A stretch of 64,000 bases of DNA from Diplolepis rosae (taxonomy: Eukaryota; Arthropoda; Insecta; Hymenoptera; Diplolepididae): the NCBI GenBank assembly GCA_030998225.1, contig JAPYXD010000680.1:13702001-13766000 (forward strand), in the 5' to 3' direction. The notes below the pieces were generated by a model. It was not told the DNA's origin. It worked only from the letters and a program-made list of their open reading frames with translations, and ran no database searches. The position numbers and the translations under genes are program-made. Of this stretch, positions 58,931 to 64,000 are shown in pieces. The stretch's first letter is position 1, and the number at the start of each line of letters is the position of its first letter.

Positions 58931-61478
58931 CGCTAGCTAAATAAATTGCAAGTCGAGACTCGCATAATCTACAATTACCATTCGCAGGGCAATGTGGGAA
59001 AAAAGAATAAACAAAACCCACGAAAAAATAAATGTAAAGCTATTTTAAATTTTAGTACCTAGTTTTTCTTTGTTACTGACCTATAAAATTATGTTTCTTT
59101 AAACTAATGTTAGTGCCTACGCTTATATTATTGTTATTATTATCAATAATCAGGTGAATATTAGACCCTATAATGAAAAACTTCCAATTTCCTACACATT
59201 TTTAGTAATTTTCTCTTAATTAATAAGAATTCGAAATATACTTGGATGAATGAAAGAATCTCTAAATCATGGTGGTTTTATATTAAAAAGTTTTTGTTTA
59301 CTTGTACTTATTTCTTTGTAAATGTTTCACTGACTGAAAAATATTAACTATTTTTTTCTAGCAACGAATGTAGAACTTTCCGTTTTGAGGGTTTCAACAC
59401 AACCTTCTGACGTATAAATATAGTTTTTAATTACCACCAATTGCCACTGGTACAAAAGTCGGGAACAAACGTTTCTCGCTGCTCCAAAAATACTAAAAAA
59501 TTATTATGATCTTTCATTTCTTAGTACCATCTCGATTCACTATTCAGTTCAGAGAGTAAAGAAAGCAATCACTAAAAATATAATATATGGCTTTACAGTC
59601 ACTCTTACAAAGAAAATAGATGACAACTGGGCAAAATAAAAACAATGATCAAATATTAAATTAAATTTGATTTTTCTCAAGAAAATAAAAAATTTTGAAG
59701 CTTTTAAGTTAGAATTTCTATTTCATTTTGAGTGGGAAAATTGAAACTCTTATTCTTTTATAATTAAAGTTTTTAAAATATTTTATGGTGAATATTTCTA
59801 AGAATTGTTTTTTTTTAAAGTAAAAAATTACAATTTTTTCCAAATTTCTTTATTTAAACTCTAAATTTTGAAATTTAGTTTAAATTCAGATTTTATACAT
59901 TTTTTAATCCTTTAATTTCTTGCTAAAATTTTAATTTGTGTTATTTAAAATTGAAATTCTTTTGAAATAAAAAAGCTGGAAAATATTGATTCATCCTTTC
60001 AAAAGCTTCTGAGTTTTTATCAGGGCCGAATTTTTGCTGCAAGGGGCCCTAAGCACGATTATTTTACTTATGCATAAATCCGACCCTGATTATTATTCAT
60101 TTATATCTGAATATCTATATTTCAGATAGATATTCTTTCGAAATCCGAAAGTTTTCTGATATTCGTCTGAATTAATTAAAATTATACCCTTTTATAAACA
60201 TGAGCTTTTACATGTACAGTCTTTTGAATTGTAATGTATTCAAAGTCAGAATATTTGGAATTCAATTTGATCTTATTTATTTCGTTCTGAAATCCAAGTC
60301 TTAAGCTTAAAATTTTCCAGATTCTAAAAATTTCTAAGTTAAGAGCCTGATAAAGTAATAGACAATAAATAGAATCATGAAAATTCAAAATGAAGGCTTT
60401 CAAATTCCAAGACAATTTAATTTCGGTAGTTTAAAAAATTTTCCGGAAATTAAGCTAAATAAAAATGTATTAGTGCAGCAAAAGAATTTCCTCAAATGGA
60501 GCATGACAACTTTCATTAAATTAATTGATTGAATCGAGATAAATAGTTTTCTAAAGCAAGCTTTTACCCTCGTTTCCTGTTCTATCGATCATTGCCGATT
60601 TACTAGATCGACTCTCTGAATTTTTTGATAAAGCCTACACAAATAGAAAAAAAAAAATCAACGACACAACAATGGCATTGTAAGGTACGAGAGCAACAAC
60701 CAATGAGTGATTGACTGTGTAATCCGAGAGTTTGATGACTAGAACGAGATCTCTTAATTGTTCATCAAACAACTGACGTAATGTGACATAATTTACAATA
60801 CGGTACATCGACCTCACGTTCTTTTGAAAATGAGAAGTCTCTCTAAAAACAAGCTGTATGCACGGTTCATTAAGTTTTCTGAATATTTTCCAATTAATCC
60901 TACAAACTCAGAGAATCTAACTTAGAAAGCCTATATCGGTGATTATGAAATCACATTTTTCACCTCCGTCGATGCTATAATTAAAAAGAATTAGTTGCAG
61001 AACACGAGCGAGAAGAGATCCGAACTGTAACACATCTTTCAAATCATAAAGAGCGAATCAGAGAATAAATTTAGAATCTCAAAGATTTTCTATTTCTGTC
61101 CCTACCCACATTAAACTTTTTCAAGATACGCCCTTGAAACAATGTATTTACTCTATAGATGCCATATTGCATCCTAATTTATCGATATCAGGGCTATTTT
61201 AAAATCTCAACTATAAAAAAGTATCAAATTCCATCTCATTGTAATTTTCCTAATTGCTAAATTCCTCCATATTAAGAACTCCACACTTGAAACTTTGTGA
61301 TTGTTAGTAACTGTTAAAAACAGTAATATTCAAAACGATCATCACAGACCAAGCCATCATGTCATGAACAACAGTAGCGCAAAATCCAAGGCCAGGTGGA
61401 AGATTGGACAGGAGGTAAGGCAATGCCAGCAATCGAAAACGACGAGCACACAGCAATCTTCTAAATGATGAGACTCAC
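58931..61478. other. CAP intron next to the N-terminal exon
   Basis: No gene is recognised. A 72-bp hairpin at 60019-60090 (atcagggccgaattt ... aatccgaccctgat) resembles the ends of hAT-type elements, which often begin CAGGG. The rest is AT-rich and featureless to me. Confidence 0.5.
60019..60090. mobile_element. 72-bp hAT-like terminal hairpin
   Basis: ATCAGGGCCGAATTT at the left and AAATCCGACCCTGAT at the right are inverted with one mismatch, with almost nothing between. It is probably a deletion remnant. Confidence 0.5.
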
Positions 61479-64000
61479 CCTCGTTCTCTTCGTCAGGAAC
61501 TTTGACAGAAAGTTGGAGAAACTCCTGCAGATGCTTAGGAAGACTCTTGGCGTCCTTGACCTCCTTGCCATCCACGAGACACCTGGCCTTTGTCAGTTCA
61601 TCGTCCTCTTTTTTCACATTTTGCTCAGCAGCACTAAACGCTTCCGAATCACTGTCATCCAGGTGAATCCCGAATTTGTTCATCCTGTTTTTAGCCTTTT
61701 CAATAAACTCCTTTTCCACTGTAATCATAGTCCCTTCTCCACTCTTGTTTGTCTTTTGAAGATCGCAGTGGGAGCTTATCTTGATAACCTTGTGGTGTTT
61801 TCTTTCTTCCCTCTCCAACACTTTATGCAAATACTCGTCATACATTTTTTTACGAAATACCTCTCCGTTTATTGGTATTGCTGATGCTGTGGATTTTGGT
61901 CTCTCTAGTTTCAAGTTTCTTCGTCCTGGCTCGAGTCTACGAATCACTTGTTCCTGTATCGATGTCTCATCTTCCTTTAGAGACTCCTGGCTAAGTTTAC
62001 TTTCTTCAAAGAATACTTTGTGAGATTCTTCCTTGCTCTTCATTTTTTTTTCCATACAAACACCGTCTCTACTTGTGACTCTTCTTGATGATTCACAAGA
62101 CCCTTCTTTCTTAGTGATATCGGATTTGTTTTTATCTAACTGTCTTTCCTCTTCGTGCCAAGATTCCTTTGGTGTGATACAATCATCTTCGGGTTTCTTG
62201 GTACTGGATTCTTCAACCTTGAAGACAGATTCATTGACATTCACAGGATCTTTTCGATTAACACACTTTTCTTGCTCTTCAGTCGGAACACCTCGAAGTT
62301 GGCTTTCTAACAACTCGATGTACCTCAGCTGCTTGTCAAAATACTCCCGAGGCAAAGAAAATCTCCTACGACCATCTAACTGATCTTTCATAATAGTTTG
62401 GAGGTGCTTTAAATTTTCCATGATTTCTGTTGCGGTCATTTCCTTCACATTACTCATGTCTTGATATTTTCTGGACTCGAGATGACACTTAGGAGGCTCT
62501 TTGTCAAATATGCTAGTGGTGTCAATGCACGATCTGTCAACAGTGACAGATTTCTTGAACTTAGGTGGCACTTGTGGTCTATCGTCGATCAAGGCTGGAT
62601 TGACGTTCTGCTTCGGATCGATACTCTTCTTTGAAGAAGCCGGTGTTTTCTTACTGTCGAGGAGGCTAGGTGTCTTGTTGATAATCGCGCTATTCATAGA
62701 AATTGCACTCTTGCGTAGTGGATTCGTACCACAAGTTGAGGTACTATTAACGTAATGACTAGACTCTTCATATTTTCTTCCAATGCCATCCTCACAAATT
62801 TTCTTATCAGACTTGTCTCTAAATTCGTTGTTATTTATTGGCTCGTTTTTCATCTCCGGTCTCAACGTTCCACCCACTTTGGATCGAGTGTTATTACTGC
62901 TGCCTGGTATCAAGTTGAATTCCTTATCAGAACTCTCATGTTTATTCTCTCTAGATTTTTCTAAAAATAGTTCACCAGACGCACCAGTTTTCGCCCATTG
63001 AGAGATATCAGCGGAATCACGTCTCGCGAGATTTAACCAATCGCTTAATCGAGTGACCTTCAAACGGTCTTGGGAATCATTGAGGTTTGCTATCTTAGTT
63101 GGATGAGGAACTGGATTTTCTTTGATGATATTTAATAGCCTGTTGCCATGTGCAGAATCTTTGCTGTCACCATTCCAGTGCCTTTGATCTCTCTGTGAGT
63201 CAAGAGCTATAATTGGTTTAGGGTCAGAGTCAAGAGCTATAGTCGGTTTAGGGTCTAGTTTGTATTTTAGAGGCGAGACTGTCTGGGGCTGATTTTCGTG
63301 ATAACTACGCCTGTTAAGGTATTTAGTGTGAAGATCCAACAACTTATCAGCATCTGTTTTAATCTCAGTTTTCAGCTGTGACGGAGAAAGGCAAACTAAC
63401 AAGTTGGGGTTCTGACTCGTTGGGACACCCACCCATGTCATTGGTCTTTGTCGCTGCATTTCCTTAGTTTCAGAAAGTGTTTTTTTTGAAAGGATATTTT
63501 TAGCGTCAACTTTATCTTTCTGCAAACTTATGCTAGATTCTACTGTAGTACTAACAGACTCTTGAATATTATGGATGTTCTTGAAAATGTTAAACTTAGG
63601 AAGTGTTATTTCGTTGATGATTTGGATTCCATAAGGCATAGACAGGATCTTCTTGATGCACAGGTCCTTCAAACACTCAGGTTGATTTTCTGACTTCTTA
63701 TTTTGGTGCTCACGATCTCCCTCTTTATCCTGTATTTGTAGAAAATACAGGTCTTCAACAGGTGAATAAGGAATAGGCTCAGGAGACTCGACTTCTTTAC
63801 TATCTTTGAAATTCTCAGAGTTCTTCAACAAATTAAGCTTCCGTTTAGGCTGAGGCGATTTTTTACCATCTACGCCTTTCTTTTCCTCTTCTACTTCAAT
63901 ATCTGAAGCAATATCCAAAGATCTCTTTGGATTGTACTTGGCTGTGCTCGGAGTAGCAGAACTACTCGAAGAATCTTGACCTTGGAAATCAGTGAGACTC
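61479..64000 (-). CDS. CAP: CAP homologue, N-terminal large exon (partial, open at right edge)
   Basis: The frame is open from base 64000 leftward for about 840 codons and ends at a strong donor, GAGG|GTGAGT, in phase 1. The text is low-complexity and charged (Ser, Lys, Glu), as expected of a disordered scaffold N-terminus. A helical stretch containing EIMENLKHLQTIMKDQL and a Lys/Glu-rich helix containing FRKKMYDEYLHKVLEREERK are the most ordered parts. The last residues, near LPKHLQEFLQLSVKVPDEENE, splice in frame either to the 48-nt exon at 41581-41628 or directly to 36075-36277. No ATG is needed here because the frame runs past the window. A possible acceptor lies within the first 20 bases of the minus strand, so this could also be the true exon start. 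Family assignment comes from the downstream SoHo exons joined to it. Confidence 0.88.
63208..63257 (-). repeat. 30-bp in-frame tandem duplication in the CAP N-terminal exon
   Basis: The peptide reads DPKPTIALDS followed by DPKPIIALDS, and the DNA shows two adjacent copies of a 30-bp unit (gagctataattggtttaggg type) with a few changes. The unit is a multiple of three, so the frame is kept. Confidence 0.85.

Noticed and set aside
61465..63001. Plus-strand ORFs up to 139 residues opposite the N-terminal exon
   Set aside because: Shadows of the CAP reading frame on the other strand.

Overview
The window is AT-rich animal DNA with long introns, GT-AG splice sites, no bacterial-style gene packing and many short inverted-repeat transposons. 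It looks like an insect nuclear genome. Hymenoptera is my best guess from the gene's wording and the repeat load, but the sequence does not prove it.

One host gene dominates and runs on the minus strand across almost the whole window. It enters from beyond base 64000 and is last seen as coding at about 12806. By joining minus-strand exons whose phases match I recover an almost continuous reading frame of about 3,175 codons in 15 well-supported exons plus one weaker one. The product is the insect homologue of CAP (Cbl-associated protein; vertebrate SORBS1/CAP, SORBS2/ArgBP2, vinexin), a cytoskeletal and adhesion scaffold. The diagnostic sorbin-homology (SoHo) region is cut into small exons between 30970 and 22269. 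A single giant 4.9-kb exon (13152-18083) codes for a Ser/Arg/Lys-rich disordered region. The SH3 domains that normally close this protein were not found and should lie left of base 1 or in exons I could not see. Several exons are phase-symmetric (48, 33 and 699 nt, and a 30-nt candidate), so the gene is built for exon skipping. One 48-nt exon carries an in-frame ATG that could start a short isoform.

Layout from right to left: 61479-64000, N-terminal 840-codon exon, open at the window edge; 41.6-61.5 kb, a 20-kb intron full of transposons with a possible alternative promoter near 46.3 kb; 41.6-19 kb, small exons including the SoHo region; 18.1-13.2 kb, the giant exon; 12.87-12.81 kb, a Pro-rich exon; 1-12.8 kb, non-coding sequence with repeats and a possible alternative promoter near 2.7-3.1 kb.

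The introns hold at least nine families of inverted-repeat elements, several nested in one another: a TACTCTCTAAATCTGAATCAGT family (eight copies); TTAA-flanked TTAAGGGGG elements (four, plus a relative); TTAA-flanked TTAAGGTAGT fold-backs (five); TA-flanked elements ending CAGTACCGGTCA (three); a TACACTGAGAAAA family, one copy of which carries a SAM-like first exon; and a wrecked mariner/Tc1-type transposase containing two other elements. A recurring and unexpected theme is that many of these elements consist almost entirely of degenerate copies, in both orientations, of one short motif related to their own ends.
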